This document shows positions 34,081 to 42,810 of a stretch of DNA of 64,000 nucleotides, piece by piece. The notes beneath the pieces were generated by a model. That model was not told where the DNA came from. It saw only the letters and a program-made list of their open reading frames with translations, and did not search any database. The position numbers and the translations under genes were made by a program. Origin of the DNA: Sinorhizobium americanum (lineage in GTDB: Bacteria; Pseudomonadota; Alphaproteobacteria; Rhizobiales; Rhizobiaceae). The stretch covers positions 62,001 to 126,000 of the forward strand of contig NZ_LNQC01000049.1 in NCBI RefSeq assembly GCF_001651855.1, in the 5' to 3' direction. The stretch's first letter is position 1. Every line of letters begins with the position of its first letter.

Positions 34081-34114
34081 GAGACGTTCCTTGTAAGGAC
34101 CCGGTTCACCACTT

Positions 34115-34182
34115 ACATACGCGGCGTATGTCCTAGTTAGTTGCATACGCGCCGTATGTCAAATAAAATACGCGTCGTATGT
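34115..34182. promoter_or_regulatory. Three TetR operators in the MFS/TetR divergent region
   Basis: ACATACGCGGCGTATGT (34115-34131, perfect palindrome), GCATACGCGCCGTATGT (34143-34159) and AAATACGCGTCGTATGT (34166-34182) share the form NNATACG-CGN-CGTATGT. Centres are 28 and 23 bp apart. The third ends 15 nt before the TetR start, giving autoregulation as well as control of the MFS gene. Confidence 0.88.
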
Positions 34183-34197
34183 AAATTAGGAGAGCGC

Positions 34198-34854
34198 ATG
34201 CGCAGACAGCGGCACGACATGATTGCCGAAACACGGGCGAAGCTGATTGCGGCCGCGCGGCAGGCCTTCGGAACGGTCGGATATGCCGAGGCTTCGATGG
34301 ACGATTTCACCGCCGGGGCGGGGCTGACGAGAGGCGCGCTCTACCACCATTTCGGCGACAAGAAGGGCCTACTGCAGGCCGTGATCGAGGAGATCGATGC
34401 GGAGATGACCGCCCGGCTCAACCGCGTTTCGGCCGCCGCGCCGAGCCGCTGGGAGGGGTTTGTGGAGGAGTGTGTCGCCTATATCCAGATGGCGCTCGAG
34501 CCGGAAATCCAGCGCATCATGTTCCGCGACGGACCGGCGGTCCTCGGAGACATATCGCAATGGCCGAGCAACAACGGCTGCATCGCTGCTCTCAGCGAGA
34601 GCCTGCGCCAACTCAGGACAGAGGGCGCCATCGTCGACATCGACGAGGAGGTGGCGGCACGCCTGATCAATGGCGCCAGCAGCCACGCTGCCCTGTGGAT
34701 CGCCAATTCCGACAAACCCGAGGAAACTTCGCAAAGAGCCGTAGACGGCTTCCGGGCGCTGCTTGAAGGATTGCGCGTCGACAATTCGAGGGGACCGGTT
34801 GACGTTATGGGCGGTCGAGAGCAGTCCGCGCAACAGGAGCACGAAACCCCATAG
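34198..34854 (+). CDS. TetR-family repressor
   Basis: 218 residues starting MRRQRHDMIAETRAKLIAAA. The HTH is complete: GYAEASMDDFTAGAGLTRGA then LYHHFGDKKGLLQAVI. The C-terminal ligand domain resembles the TetR_C_6/AcrR-like type. AGGAG precedes the ATG at 34198; the frame opens earlier (34141), but that part is operator DNA. It is divergent from an MFS pump and surrounded by three copies of the same palindrome, so it very probably represses both genes. Confidence 0.92.
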   Translation: MRRQRHDMIAETRAKLIAAARQAFGTVGYAEASMDDFTAGAGLTRGALYHHFGDKKGLLQAVIEEIDAEMTARLNRVSAAAPSRWEGFVEECVAYIQMALEPEIQRIMFRDGPAVLGDISQWPSNNGCIAALSESLRQLRTEGAIVDIDEEVAARLINGASSHAALWIANSDKPEETSQRAVDGFRALLEGLRVDNSRGPVDVMGGREQSAQQEHETP

Positions 34855-34981
34855 CCCGTAGCAAGACAGGTCCCTTTGCAGATCGGCGCAACTGGTGAAA
34901 CGTCGATCCGGAAGCACGGGCCCACCGCATGTGTCCTTGGATCGGTAGCGATGCAAGGACAAAAGCATGCAGCAGCTCACA

Positions 34982-35029
34982 GTGCTACAGCGACCTTTGC
35001 GCCTCTGCTGAGACGCGGCGCTGCAGGCG
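34982..35029. repeat. Interspersed palindromic repeat, copy 2
   Basis: The core CAGCGACCTTTGCG and the end CGGCGCTGCAGG match the element at 9323-9373 almost base for base, with compensating arm differences. It lies between the convergent TetR and PilZ genes. A short stretch at about 5158-5175 (GCGCTGCAGGGGATCAGC) resembles the 3' end of this copy and its flank. Confidence 0.7.
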
Positions 35030-35030
35030 A

Positions 35031-35339
35031 TCAGCTCTGGAAGAACTTGTAGTACGAGGCGATCTGGGCGGCCGTGTTGGATGAGAGCTTGAGCTTGATT
35101 CCGATACGGTCGCCCCTGTTCCACCGGACAATGCCGCTCAAGAGGCCCAGCTCTTGGCTGCGGATCGTGACCTCCTGTCCGGTGCGCGCGCCGATGTCGA
35201 AAAAGAGCTGAAAGCAGATACCCTCTTCAGAAAGATCCTTGACGACCCCGTTGCTCGATCCGGTCTTGCAGCTGACGTTTCCGGTTATCTGGGTCTGCGT
35301 TCTCGCAGAAACACGCTGAACACTGTCCTTGTAAGGCAT
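35031..35339 (-). CDS. PilZ-domain protein (c-di-GMP receptor candidate)
   Basis: 102 residues. The PilZ arginine region is QRVSARTQT, and the second motif appears as VKDLSEEGICFQL (the D/N-x-S-x-x-G pattern). A single PilZ domain binds cyclic di-GMP and usually acts on motility, secretion or polysaccharide partners. GAGGAAGCT precedes the ATG. It follows a degenerate GGDEF gene in the same direction, about 275 nt downstream, which suggests a shared signalling theme. The first motif is RxxxR-like, but its exact spacing should be checked by alignment. Confidence 0.85.
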   Translation of the reverse strand: MPYKDSVQRVSARTQTQITGNVSCKTGSSNGVVKDLSEEGICFQLFFDIGARTGQEVTIRSQELGLLSGIVRWNRGDRIGIKLKLSSNTAAQIASYYKFFQS

Positions 35340-35613
35340 AGCTTCCTCGCGACGTTATTTTGACTCTTTATAGCAGTAACTGAAAATCGTGAATTAACTT
35401 ATAATGCGTCATCGTATTCTATACTTGAGCACAGCGACATCACGAAATAGACCACGATAGAGCGTGATATACTTCTGTTCACGCCTACTCCCAGCTCTAT
35501 CTTCTCGCCCTACTCTCAACAATGCTTTTGCCCTTGCCGCTTTTGCAAGAGACGTGGCCGCGCCACTGACGCATCGATGAGGCGCTGCCTTGAAGCTGCG
35601 CGCTCCGCACCGG

Positions 35614-36690
35614 TCAGCGGCGATAGAGCATCCAATCCTTGCGGGCGCCACCGGCGCCACCCGCAGAGAAGAACACAACCTTGTCGCATGCCGTCTCTGT
35701 GGCGGTCTGCAGCGCCTTTTCCGCCTGCCCCACCAGTTCCGAGGCCGTGCCGCCGTCATAGGTGGTGCTGCAGCCGAACCGCGCAATGATGGCAGGCATC
35801 TTCCCCTGGCGGCTGTCAAAGGCCGCAAGGCAGCTTTTTCGAAGTTGGTCCGCCATCTTCTGGATCTCCGCCTCCGCCGTCGTCCAGACGAGGATGCCGA
35901 TTTGTGGCCGTTCCAGCCAGGCAGAAAAATCGGTGGCCTGGACGGCCCGCGTCACGGCGAAGCCGAGGCGTTCCAGGATGGCTTCCTTGACCTTGATGAG
36001 TTCCTTGGCTTCGAACGCGTCGAGGGCCAGCAGATTGCAGAGAAGAAGTGACACGCCGTCGGGGTAGGTTTCGCCGCCATAGAGCTCCGCCAGCTTCTTG
36101 TTGAAGCCGCGCCGGTTGGCAAGATTGGTAAGGAGGTGCGTGAACTTTGTCCGCTCGAAAGCCTCCACGTCACTGACGATCGCCGCGACGGCCGACATCT
36201 GGTCCGATACACGCTCAAGGATCTGCGTGCTCGCCGAGTGCTGAACTTCCGTCATCTGGCGGATCGCCTGAAGCTGCGACTGGATCGTATTCATGTCGCG
36301 CGGGTCGGCGGAGGATATCTTGCCCGTCGCCTGGCCAAGCATGCTGGTGTAGTTGGACAGCGAGTTTTGACCCGACATCAACGACTCCTTCAGCGTCGTC
36401 AATTCGCTCTGCAGGCGATTTGCCGACTGGTCATGAATCGATTTGCCAAAGTGATGCGGTAGATAGACACGCGCCAGCGCATCGAGCTCCTCTTCGCAGA
36501 TCGGCTTGCTCAACCGCGAAAATTTCTCGCGAAGTTCCGGATTGTTGCCGCTGACGATCTCGTACATGAGTTCGTAGTTGACCGGAGAGGCGTCGATCTC
36601 CAGCCGGTTCAGGGTCGCAAATACATTATAGAAAAGTTCCTTGCGGTTCTGTAGCGCAAGCTGTTTGGAAGAATTCACAATTGCCATCAT
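35614..36690 (-). CDS. Degenerate GGDEF-domain protein
   Basis: 358 residues. An N-terminal helical region of about 180 residues (NRKELFYNVFATLNRLEIDA, with coiled-coil-like QSQLQAIRQMTEVQHSASTQ) precedes a GGDEF-fold domain recognisable from LTNLANRRGFNKKLAELYG. The catalytic GGDEF motif is missing: at its expected place the sequence is AWLERPQIGILVW. The protein therefore probably does not make cyclic di-GMP and may serve as a sensor or scaffold. Two ATGs (36690 and 36687) follow an AAGG sequence; the frame continues to 36951 without a plausible start. A PilZ gene follows. Confidence 0.8.
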   Translation of the reverse strand: MMAIVNSSKQLALQNRKELFYNVFATLNRLEIDASPVNYELMYEIVSGNNPELREKFSRLSKPICEEELDALARVYLPHHFGKSIHDQSANRLQSELTTLKESLMSGQNSLSNYTSMLGQATGKISSADPRDMNTIQSQLQAIRQMTEVQHSASTQILERVSDQMSAVAAIVSDVEAFERTKFTHLLTNLANRRGFNKKLAELYGGETYPDGVSLLLCNLLALDAFEAKELIKVKEAILERLGFAVTRAVQATDFSAWLERPQIGILVWTTAEAEIQKMADQLRKSCLAAFDSRQGKMPAIIARFGCSTTYDGGTASELVGQAEKALQTATETACDKVVFFSAGGAGGARKDWMLYRR

Positions 36691-36874
36691 GCAGCGCCTT
36701 TCAAGAAACGTCGCAGGCGATTGCGCGCGTGACGACGTCGAATAGGTAGGCGAGAGGTCAGGACCTCGCATAGAATTTGCGGCGGTAGGAATTATCGTGT
36801 CCGACCCCGCGTTCATGCGGTTGTATTTGGCGCTAGCACACCCGATCAGACAACTCAGAGTAAAATTAGCCGAG

Positions 36875-37192
36875 TTAAGAATCGGTGAAAGAAACCCCCT
36901 CTCGTCTCCTGTCGAGCGTGTTATGAGCGGCCTGCATGATGTCCAGGTCATAGATGTAACCGATGGCCGCCAGTTCGCCCATCAGATCGCCGATAACCAA
37001 ATCGATACGCCGAGGCGTTTCCGGCTCATCGCGCATGAGGATCGCCTCGAGCTGATCAAACGACCCGCCGAGGGCACGGTAAAGTTCGAAGGACGTAAAC
37101 AGGAGTTTCCTCTGGCGCTCTATAAGATCACTCAGGGAGTCTTCTCCGTGGCCGGCCATCAGCCGAACAGCTTTGTTCTGAAATTCGCTCAT
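36875..37192 (-). CDS. Small helical protein of unknown function
   Basis: 105 residues starting MSEFQNKAVRLMAGHGEDSL, with helical segments IERQRKLLFTSFELYRAL and LVIGDLMGELAAIGYIYDLD. It has no signal peptide or membrane helix. No strong ribosome-binding site is seen, so translation may start at an upstream TTG (37201). It lies upstream of the degenerate GGDEF gene on the same strand, 185 nt away. The family is not recognised. Confidence 0.6.
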   Translation of the reverse strand: MSEFQNKAVRLMAGHGEDSLSDLIERQRKLLFTSFELYRALGGSFDQLEAILMRDEPETPRRIDLVIGDLMGELAAIGYIYDLDIMQAAHNTLDRRREGVSFTDS

Positions 37193-37323
37193 CAAAATCA
37201 ACTCGGATGGAAATCAACAATACAGGCACCAATAACGCCGAAAGTTGAACGCTGGTTTAATTTCAACCAGGTCGGCCGGCTCGCGGACCTTTCGTTCTTC
37301 GATGCAGCTGGTGCAGGACCTCG

Positions 37324-37680
37324 TCAAATAGTGTCTGGTGGCGCGAAGAAGCAGTTTACGTTGTCTTCGGTCGGATGAAGACAGATGTGATAATCGCCGT
37401 CTCCTGACGGGATCTCATTTCCATAGGGGATGAAGAACCAGTGGTTTCTCGTGGCGAGGGGGTGGTCCCCAGGTCGGAGCGTCACGGAGAATCCGCGTGT
37501 GCCCTTGCGTACACCGGCGGCCGGTATTGCGTCGCAGTCTCCTCCGAGATCCTTGCCCTTGCAACAGGCCGGAGGATAGGTCCAACCGCTGCCGGCCTGG
37601 TGGGCGTCGCTCGGCACGACAAGGACCATCGATAAAAGCACAATGGCGATGACCGGCACTGATAACGATGTGGAAGTCAT
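37324..37680 (-). CDS. Secreted protein of unknown function
   Basis: 118 residues. The N-terminal signal peptide (MTSTSLSVPVIAIVLLSMVL, cleavage after SDAH or nearby) is followed by a small domain rich in Cys and aromatic residues: WTYPPACCKGKDLGGDCDAI and YHICLHPTEDNVNCFFAP, six cysteines in all, probably three disulfides. The pattern is typical of small periplasmic or extracellular proteins found across rhizobia. AAGGGG precedes the ATG at 37680. It stands alone, convergent to nothing; ohr lies upstream on the other strand. Confidence 0.75.
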   Translation of the reverse strand: MTSTSLSVPVIAIVLLSMVLVVPSDAHQAGSGWTYPPACCKGKDLGGDCDAIPAAGVRKGTRGFSVTLRPGDHPLATRNHWFFIPYGNEIPSGDGDYHICLHPTEDNVNCFFAPPDTI

Positions 37681-37868
37681 CGACGCCGCCCCTTCGACGA
37701 AGCTGCTGTCACCGCCAGACAAGACGACCTGGCAAGCATAAACATCCATCAGCGACTTCTAATTTACCATTCATCGGGACTTTTGGGCAGCCACGCAGCT
37801 CCGAGCACGGCCCTCCAAGCCCAAGCGGCTCGCCGCGCGTCCATTCATGCGACTTTCGCATTAAGGTG

Positions 37869-37944
37869 TCGCGATTAAATCGGATGCGCTTGACTTTGCC
37901 GTTCGCTTGGGCTATTTCGCTCGCATCCGCTTAAATCGGATGCG
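37869..37944 (+). promoter_or_regulatory. ohr promoter with two OhrR operators
   Basis: TTGACT (37890-37895) and TATTTC (37913-37918), 17 bp apart, form a plausible sigma-70 promoter. It is flanked by TCGCGATTAAATCGGATGCG (37869-37888) and by the inverted repeat CGCATCCG-CTTAAAT-CGGATGCG (37922-37944). The same core occurs upstream of ohrR (39334-39353). This is the arrangement expected for OhrR repression released by hydroperoxides. Confidence 0.8.
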
Positions 37945-37973
37945 CCTATTAACTTACCAGAAAGGATTTCACC

Positions 37974-38369
37974 ATGACCGAGAAGCTTCTTTTCACCGGC
38001 AAGACTCATAATACTGGCGGCCGCAATGGCGGCACCCGCAGCAGCGACGGTCAGCTCGACCTGAGGCTGCCGCAGCCGCACCCAGCCGCGGAAAATCTCT
38101 TCGGCGCCGCCTGGTCGGCCTGCTTCATCGCAGCAGTCGGGGTCGCCGCCGCGCAGCGAAAGATCAAGCTACCCGCCGACGCGGAGATCGATGCCGAGAT
38201 CGACCTGAACGTCGACGACGGCTCCTACTTCCTGCGGGCGCGTCTGAATGTCAGCGTGCCCGGCGTCGATCGCGAACTCGCGCGCGAACTCGTCGATGCG
38301 GCGCACGACATCTGCCCCTACTCCAAGGCGACGCGCGGCAACATCGACGTCGAGGTCAACCTCGTCTGA
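37974..38369 (+). CDS. ohr: Organic hydroperoxide resistance protein Ohr
   Basis: 131 residues of the Ohr/OsmC family. The peroxidatic and resolving cysteines are Cys50 (AAWSACFIAAVG) and Cys114 (AHDICPYSKATRGN), and the conserved Arg falls in GGRNGG (Arg17). Ohr reduces organic hydroperoxides, using lipoyl-dependent reductants, in the cytoplasm. AAAGGAT precedes the ATG. Two OhrR-type operators lie in its promoter. The regulator ohrR is downstream in the opposite orientation, separated by 439 nt. Confidence 0.93.
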   Translation: MTEKLLFTGKTHNTGGRNGGTRSSDGQLDLRLPQPHPAAENLFGAAWSACFIAAVGVAAAQRKIKLPADAEIDAEIDLNVDDGSYFLRARLNVSVPGVDRELARELVDAAHDICPYSKATRGNIDVEVNLV

Positions 38370-38807
38370 ACCGGCTCGGTCGGGTCTGCCTACGAACCGA
38401 GTTCCGCAACAACATGTGCAACGTTTTCCGTCCGGAACTTTAGGGTTTCCAAGAGTGAGGGCGACCCGACCACCTTCCCCAGGCTGCGCAGGCTGCGGGA
38501 ACGCGGCAACCGGGAGAACAAGAAGTGCTCACGAGCCACCCACAGTCCCGAACCGCCTATATCGAGTTTTCGCACGTGCTCGAACCGACCATCTACGAGC
38601 CCCGTGATCTCACATTGCGCACCGGCTTGCTGCCCGTCAGTGCCAAGGCGCCTAGATGATGGAGGCGAGCGAGCAGGCTCCGGCGTCCTAGCGCTACCGC
38701 GAAGAGATCGAGGTGCTGTCGCTGCGATTTTAGAGACGCGCCTGCGCACTTTGAGCGGCGGCCGGCGACTGGCAGACGCCGCCGCGCCTCCGCCGGGCCG
38801 CCTACCC
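38370..38807. other. 438-nt gap between convergent ohr and ohrR
   Basis: I see no supported gene. A weak stem-loop (CTCGGT at 38375-38380 with ACCGAG at 38396-38401) follows the ohr stop and may end its transcript. Open frames exist on both strands, but none has a ribosome-binding site or recognisable domain. The minus-strand one (38390-38749) has some protein-like stretches and could be decayed coding sequence. ohr and ohrR are usually closer together, so this may be a deletion scar or an insertion remnant. Confidence 0.5.
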
Positions 38808-39296
38808 CTACGGTTTCTCCGCTCCGGCAGTGCTACGCAACAGATTGTCGCGCAGCCTCGTCACGTTCTGCTGGACTTCCTCAAAATCGTCGCCGAGCCC
38901 GGTCGCGTCGGCCAGCGATGCGGCCGGATCGGACTCGAGCAGGGTGCGGCCGGCGGGGGTCAGCCTCACCCGAACCTGCCGCTCGTCCGCGGGGTCGCGG
39001 CGGCGGTTGATGAAGCCGATCTGCTCGAGCCTCTTAAGGATGGGCGTCAGCGTGTTGGATTCGAGGAACATCTTCTCGCCGAGTTCCCCGACGGTCTGAT
39101 CGTCCTCTTCGGAAAGGGCGACCAGGGCGATGTACTGGGTGTAGGTCAGGCCGAGCTCGTCGAGAATCGGCTTATAGGCCCGGCCGAAGGCGAGGTTTGC
39201 CGAGTAGATCGCGAAGCACAGAAAATTCGAAAGCTTCCGTCCTTCGCTGCCTTGCGACACGGACGGGGCCTTCGAGGCCTTTCGGGACGTGGTCAT
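38808..39296 (-). CDS. ohrR: OhrR, MarR-family organic hydroperoxide sensor
   Basis: 162 residues with a MarR winged helix (VGELGEKMFLESNTLTPILK and RLEQIGFINRRRDPADERQV). The redox-sensing cysteine is Cys27 in LSNFLCFAIYSANLAF, matching the OhrR signature. It is the only Cys in the chain, so this is a 1-Cys type OhrR, sensing through mixed disulfide or sulfenamide formation. The ATG at 39296 is favoured over 39308. A copy of the shared operator lies 38 nt upstream, implying autorepression. Confidence 0.92.
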   Translation of the reverse strand: MTTSRKASKAPSVSQGSEGRKLSNFLCFAIYSANLAFGRAYKPILDELGLTYTQYIALVALSEEDDQTVGELGEKMFLESNTLTPILKRLEQIGFINRRRDPADERQVRVRLTPAGRTLLESDPAASLADATGLGDDFEEVQQNVTRLRDNLLRSTAGAEKP

Positions 39297-39333
39297 GGGC
39301 AAATCCAATGCAGTTCCAGCTGCAGCTTATAAA

Positions 39334-39353
39334 GCGGATGCGATTAAATCGCA
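39334..39353 (-). promoter_or_regulatory. OhrR operator upstream of ohrR
   Basis: GCGGATGCGATTAAATCGCA contains the palindrome GCGATT-A-AATCGC and shares GATTAAATCG with the ohr-upstream site at 37869. It lies 38 nt before the ohrR start. Confidence 0.75.
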
Positions 39354-39454
39354 AGTTCATCGAGTTGGCACTACAGAAGCGGCCCGTTTCAACGGGAACG
39401 GCGAGTGCATGATCTCCAGGCCTTGCGCGGCTGCACAAGGCCCGGAGAAGAGGC

Positions 39455-41581
39455 TTATTGTGCGGTCGCCTCGAGCTCGATCTTGTCGAGAAGAAGCAAC
39501 GGGTTCTTTGAAGCCGCAACGAGATCAAATGCGCCGATGCCGTTTTCGGCCTTCGACCTCACCGTCAGGCTGAAGGTTCCTGGCTTGGCGATGAACCGCG
39601 ACGCCGCGTCAACGGCGCCCTTGAGCTTCGGCTGGTCGACAGCGAACTGCTGTAACATCGCTGCTGCCATCATCGTGAACATGCCGCGCGCCTGGTCCTC
39701 GGTCATGCCGTTTTGCCCGGCATAGAACTTGAGACCTTTGGCCATGCCGCCCCAATCCTTGAGCTTGAGTTTAACATTCCGCGCCGTCAGGCCGAAAAGC
39801 GCCACCTGAGTCATGGCCGGGTCGCCGGAGAAGAAATCCTTGGTGAAGCCCCCCATCAAGCCGGAAAGGGAGAGGCTGCCCACATCCTTGCCGCTGACCG
39901 AAATGTCTTCGATCACCAGCGCCTGATTGGGCTCATCCCAGGCCGCTTGTATGTTCGAGGAGAGGACCAGTTCTTCGAAACCCAATTTGCGGAGTTCCGC
40001 TAAGGCCTCGTCCTGCGCGTCCGCCGGGAGCGGCACGCTCAGATCCTCGTAGCTGACGCGGACATTGGTCGGAATGCCGTTATAGGGCTTGGTGAGCGCT
40101 AGCTCATAATTCTTCAGCGTGAAGCGGATGCGTTCGAGAACGGCGGCGGCAGGCTCATTCGTCTGCTGATCCGCCCCGTCGGCCTGCTCCGTATCAGGCA
40201 CGAGGCCCTCTTCGGCAAGCGCGTCCGGGTCATCGGTTTCGGCGTAGCCTTCCGCACCGGCGTTGTCCGTGCCCGTCTCGGGGTTAGGCAGGTCGACGTC
40301 AATTCCTGCGACGCGAAATGTGCCGAACTCCGGCAACAGCGTGGTGAAGGGGAAGGTTTCGAGCTGTTGCTCGTCGAGCGCAGCCATCTCCTGCAGCGCC
40401 TTGAGCGTCGAATCCCACGAAAAGCCGGTAATGCTCGCTTCGGAGAACTTGACGTAGTCGCCGCCCTCGCCCATCGACAGGCCGTTAAGCGCCGCATCGA
40501 ACGTCCGGCCGTCGAGCCGGACTGCCATGCGATCGATTGCAAGCTTGATCCTCTCGCCCTCGGTTTCGGCGTTCTTGTCCGGCACGTCGATCTTCAGTCC
40601 AAGCATCTCCATGTCGCCCTTGCCGACCACGTCGGCCAGCGACAGGAGCCGGGCGAAGAAGGCTCGCCGCTCCTCCGGAGCAAGCTCTTCGGGGTTTGAG
40701 ACCGATGACAACTTCTCCAGCAATTCGAAAAGCGGCTCGGCCGGCATGCGCATGCTGAACCCGTTGCTGCGCATTTCGTCATAGGCGAAACGCGTCTGGC
40801 TGTTCGAGAAGGCGATGGCCTTGACCGAAAGGGGACCGTAGAGCGGCTTCGCCTCCTTGTCCTGCGGCCCGGCCTTTTCCGTATAGAGGCGCGCCATGTA
40901 GGCCGCGTCGAAATCCTGTCCCGCCATTGCACCGATCGAACCGGTCATGCGCTCCTGCTTCGTATCTCCGAGACCGTCGGGGATCTCCATGGCGAATTCG
41001 AAGCTGGCGCCGTCGGCGGAGTAGCGCGCGACGCGGCCATTTGCGATGTCGGCGAGGGCCACGTTCCTGTATACCGTCTTCTGCTCGCTGCCGGCAATCG
41101 CCTGGCTGACGGTGACCTCGGGCGCCGACACGTGTTTTACTGCCAGGCCTTCGATACGCTTGGACAGTGACGCACTGCTTTTCCTGCTGACGAGTTCGGC
41201 CAGCACTCCAGGATCGAGATTGGCGTCCTTGACGCTTGCGTGCGGCACGGAGATCTTGCCCGTTGACGACTCGACGCTGAGGCCGCTTACCTCGAGCATC
41301 CCGCCCAGGAAGAAAATCTTGGGTCGTCCGTCGATCGCCGTGACACGGATATTCACGCGGTTGGTGAGCGGCAGCGTCACGTCGCGCAGATGCATGCGTC
41401 CCAGGAGATCCACATCGACGGAGGCCGCCGTGCCGCCGCGCGCGGCGACCAGTTCGTTGACTTTCCTTTCGAGCACGATCTTGCCGCCGATTGCACTCGC
41501 CGCAACGATCGCGACAATCGCAACCGCCGCCCAAAGCGCCCTGCGGCCGCCCTTGCCGCTTTCCTTCCCTGCCTGCTCCAC
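39455..41581 (-). CDS. AsmA-like envelope protein, unknown function
   Basis: 708 residues from a GTG at 41581 (AAGGAC just upstream); the frame stays open to 41671, so a longer form is possible. One N-terminal membrane anchor (ALWAAVAIVAIVAASAIGGKIV) is followed by a large soluble domain of repeated beta-strands and helices (LHLRDVTLP-like and ISVSGKDVGSLSLSGLMGGF) without Cys. The anchor plus extended beta-rich periplasmic body recalls AsmA or YdgA-type proteins that affect outer-membrane assembly or lipid transport. The match is by shape only. An acidic patch lies around residue 460. Confidence 0.65.
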   Translation of the reverse strand: MEQAGKESGKGGRRALWAAVAIVAIVAASAIGGKIVLERKVNELVAARGGTAASVDVDLLGRMHLRDVTLPLTNRVNIRVTAIDGRPKIFFLGGMLEVSGLSVESSTGKISVPHASVKDANLDPGVLAELVSRKSSASLSKRIEGLAVKHVSAPEVTVSQAIAGSEQKTVYRNVALADIANGRVARYSADGASFEFAMEIPDGLGDTKQERMTGSIGAMAGQDFDAAYMARLYTEKAGPQDKEAKPLYGPLSVKAIAFSNSQTRFAYDEMRSNGFSMRMPAEPLFELLEKLSSVSNPEELAPEERRAFFARLLSLADVVGKGDMEMLGLKIDVPDKNAETEGERIKLAIDRMAVRLDGRTFDAALNGLSMGEGGDYVKFSEASITGFSWDSTLKALQEMAALDEQQLETFPFTTLLPEFGTFRVAGIDVDLPNPETGTDNAGAEGYAETDDPDALAEEGLVPDTEQADGADQQTNEPAAAVLERIRFTLKNYELALTKPYNGIPTNVRVSYEDLSVPLPADAQDEALAELRKLGFEELVLSSNIQAAWDEPNQALVIEDISVSGKDVGSLSLSGLMGGFTKDFFSGDPAMTQVALFGLTARNVKLKLKDWGGMAKGLKFYAGQNGMTEDQARGMFTMMAAAMLQQFAVDQPKLKGAVDAASRFIAKPGTFSLTVRSKAENGIGAFDLVAASKNPLLLLDKIELEATAQ

Positions 41582-41904
41582 GGTCCTTCGTCCTTTCGCG
41601 CGCAAACTGATCGACTGCGCTGAGTAGACAGCCGGCGATGGCCTCGCAAGTTTTGCGGTAGTTCTATTCACCGGTTTCTTCTATCGGCTGCAGCATTTCG
41701 CGACCAGGAATACATATTATGACTTTGATAATAGGTCCCTTCAGCGACCGATTTGAAGGGCCGCCGCTCCCGGGTTCGACACTATCCTGCGCCGTCATGT
41801 ACGGACGTTGCTGCGAGGGACGCCGGCAAGTTCGGCGATTGACTCCTCTGTGCGGTCATCATATGACTGGCGGTGACATCATATCAATTCATGGAGAAGG
41901 TCCT

Positions 41905-42810
41905 TTGTCGCCAGATGAGATCAAGTCTCGCATCGCTTCGGGGCTATTGTCGTTTCCCGTCACCCACTTCCATGAAGACCTCAGCCTCAATCTCGAAAGC
42001 TATCGCGGCCATGTCGAGTGGCTTGCCGGCTTCGGCGCGGCAGCCCTCTTCGCCGCCGGCGGCACTGGCGAATTCTTTTCCCTCTCGCCGGAAGAGGTCG
42101 GCGATGTGACACGCGCGGCGAAGGAAGCCTCGGGGAACGTGCCGATCATTGCCGGCTGCGGCTACGGCACGGCGCTTGCCAGGGAGACGGCCCGCCGGGC
42201 CGAAGCGGCGGGTGCCGACGCCCTTCTGCTTCTGCCGCACTATCTCATGGAAGCACCGCAGGAGGGTATCTACCGGCATGTGAAAACCGTCTGCGACTCC
42301 ACCGGCCTCGGGGTGATCATCTACAACCGTGCGAACTCGATCGCCAATACCGAAACGGTCGCCCGCCTGGCAGAAGCCTGCCCCAATCTGATCGGCTTCA
42401 AGGACGGCACCGGCAAGGTCGATCTCGTCCGCCACGTCACTGCCAAGCTCGGCCATCGGCTCTGCTACATCGGTGGCATGCCGACGCACGAGCTCTTTGC
42501 CGAAGGCTTCAACGGCGTCGGGGTGACGACCTACTCGTCGGCCGTTTTCAACTTCGTGCCCAAGCTGGCGCAGCGCTTCTACAAGGCGATGCGGGCCGGT
42601 GACCGCGCGACGATGGAAGAGATCCTGCACGCATTCTTCTTCCCCTTCGCGGCTTTGCGCGACCGCGAGCAGGGCTATCCAGTCTCGATCATCAAGGCGG
42701 GCGTCGAACTGATCGGTCGGACACCGGGCCCCGTGCGTCCGCCGCTGACCGACCTGAAGCCGAAGGAAAAGGAACTGCTCTGGACGATGATCGAAAGGAC
42801 CGCGGCATAG
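41905..42810 (+). CDS. kdgD: 5-dehydro-4-deoxyglucarate dehydratase
   Basis: 301 residues of the dihydrodipicolinate synthase/N-acetylneuraminate lyase fold. The Schiff-base lysine is Lys166 in [12 protein letters not shown], and Tyr140 lies in [26 protein letters not shown] is the carboxylate-binding loop with the KdgD signature. The enzyme dehydrates and decarboxylates 5-keto-4-deoxyglucarate to 2-oxoglutarate semialdehyde in glucarate/galactarate catabolism. A TTG at 41905 with GGAGAAGG upstream gives exactly the normal family length; ATG starts at 41863 or 41719 would add unrelated sequence. No glucarate dehydratase or transporter gene is adjacent. Confidence 0.88.
   Translation: MSPDEIKSRIASGLLSFPVTHFHEDLSLNLESYRGHVEWLAGFGAAALFAAGGTGEFFSLSPEEVGDVTRAAKEASGNVPIIAGCGYGTALARETARRAEAAGADALLLLPHYLMEAPQEGIYRHVKTVCDSTGLGVIIYNRANSIANTETVARLAEACPNLIGFKDGTGKVDLVRHVTAKLGHRLCYIGGMPTHELFAEGFNGVGVTTYSSAVFNFVPKLAQRFYKAMRAGDRATMEEILHAFFFPFAALRDREQGYPVSIIKAGVELIGRTPGPVRPPLTDLKPKEKELLWTMIERTAA

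Noticed and set aside
35614-36690. Active diguanylate cyclase
   Set aside because: The GGDEF motif is absent at the expected place, so catalytic function was not assigned.
38390-38749. Minus-strand frame of 119 codons between ohr and ohrR
   Set aside because: Part of it looks protein-like, but there is no start signal, no family and an arginine/serine-rich N-terminus. It is mentioned only as a possible remnant.
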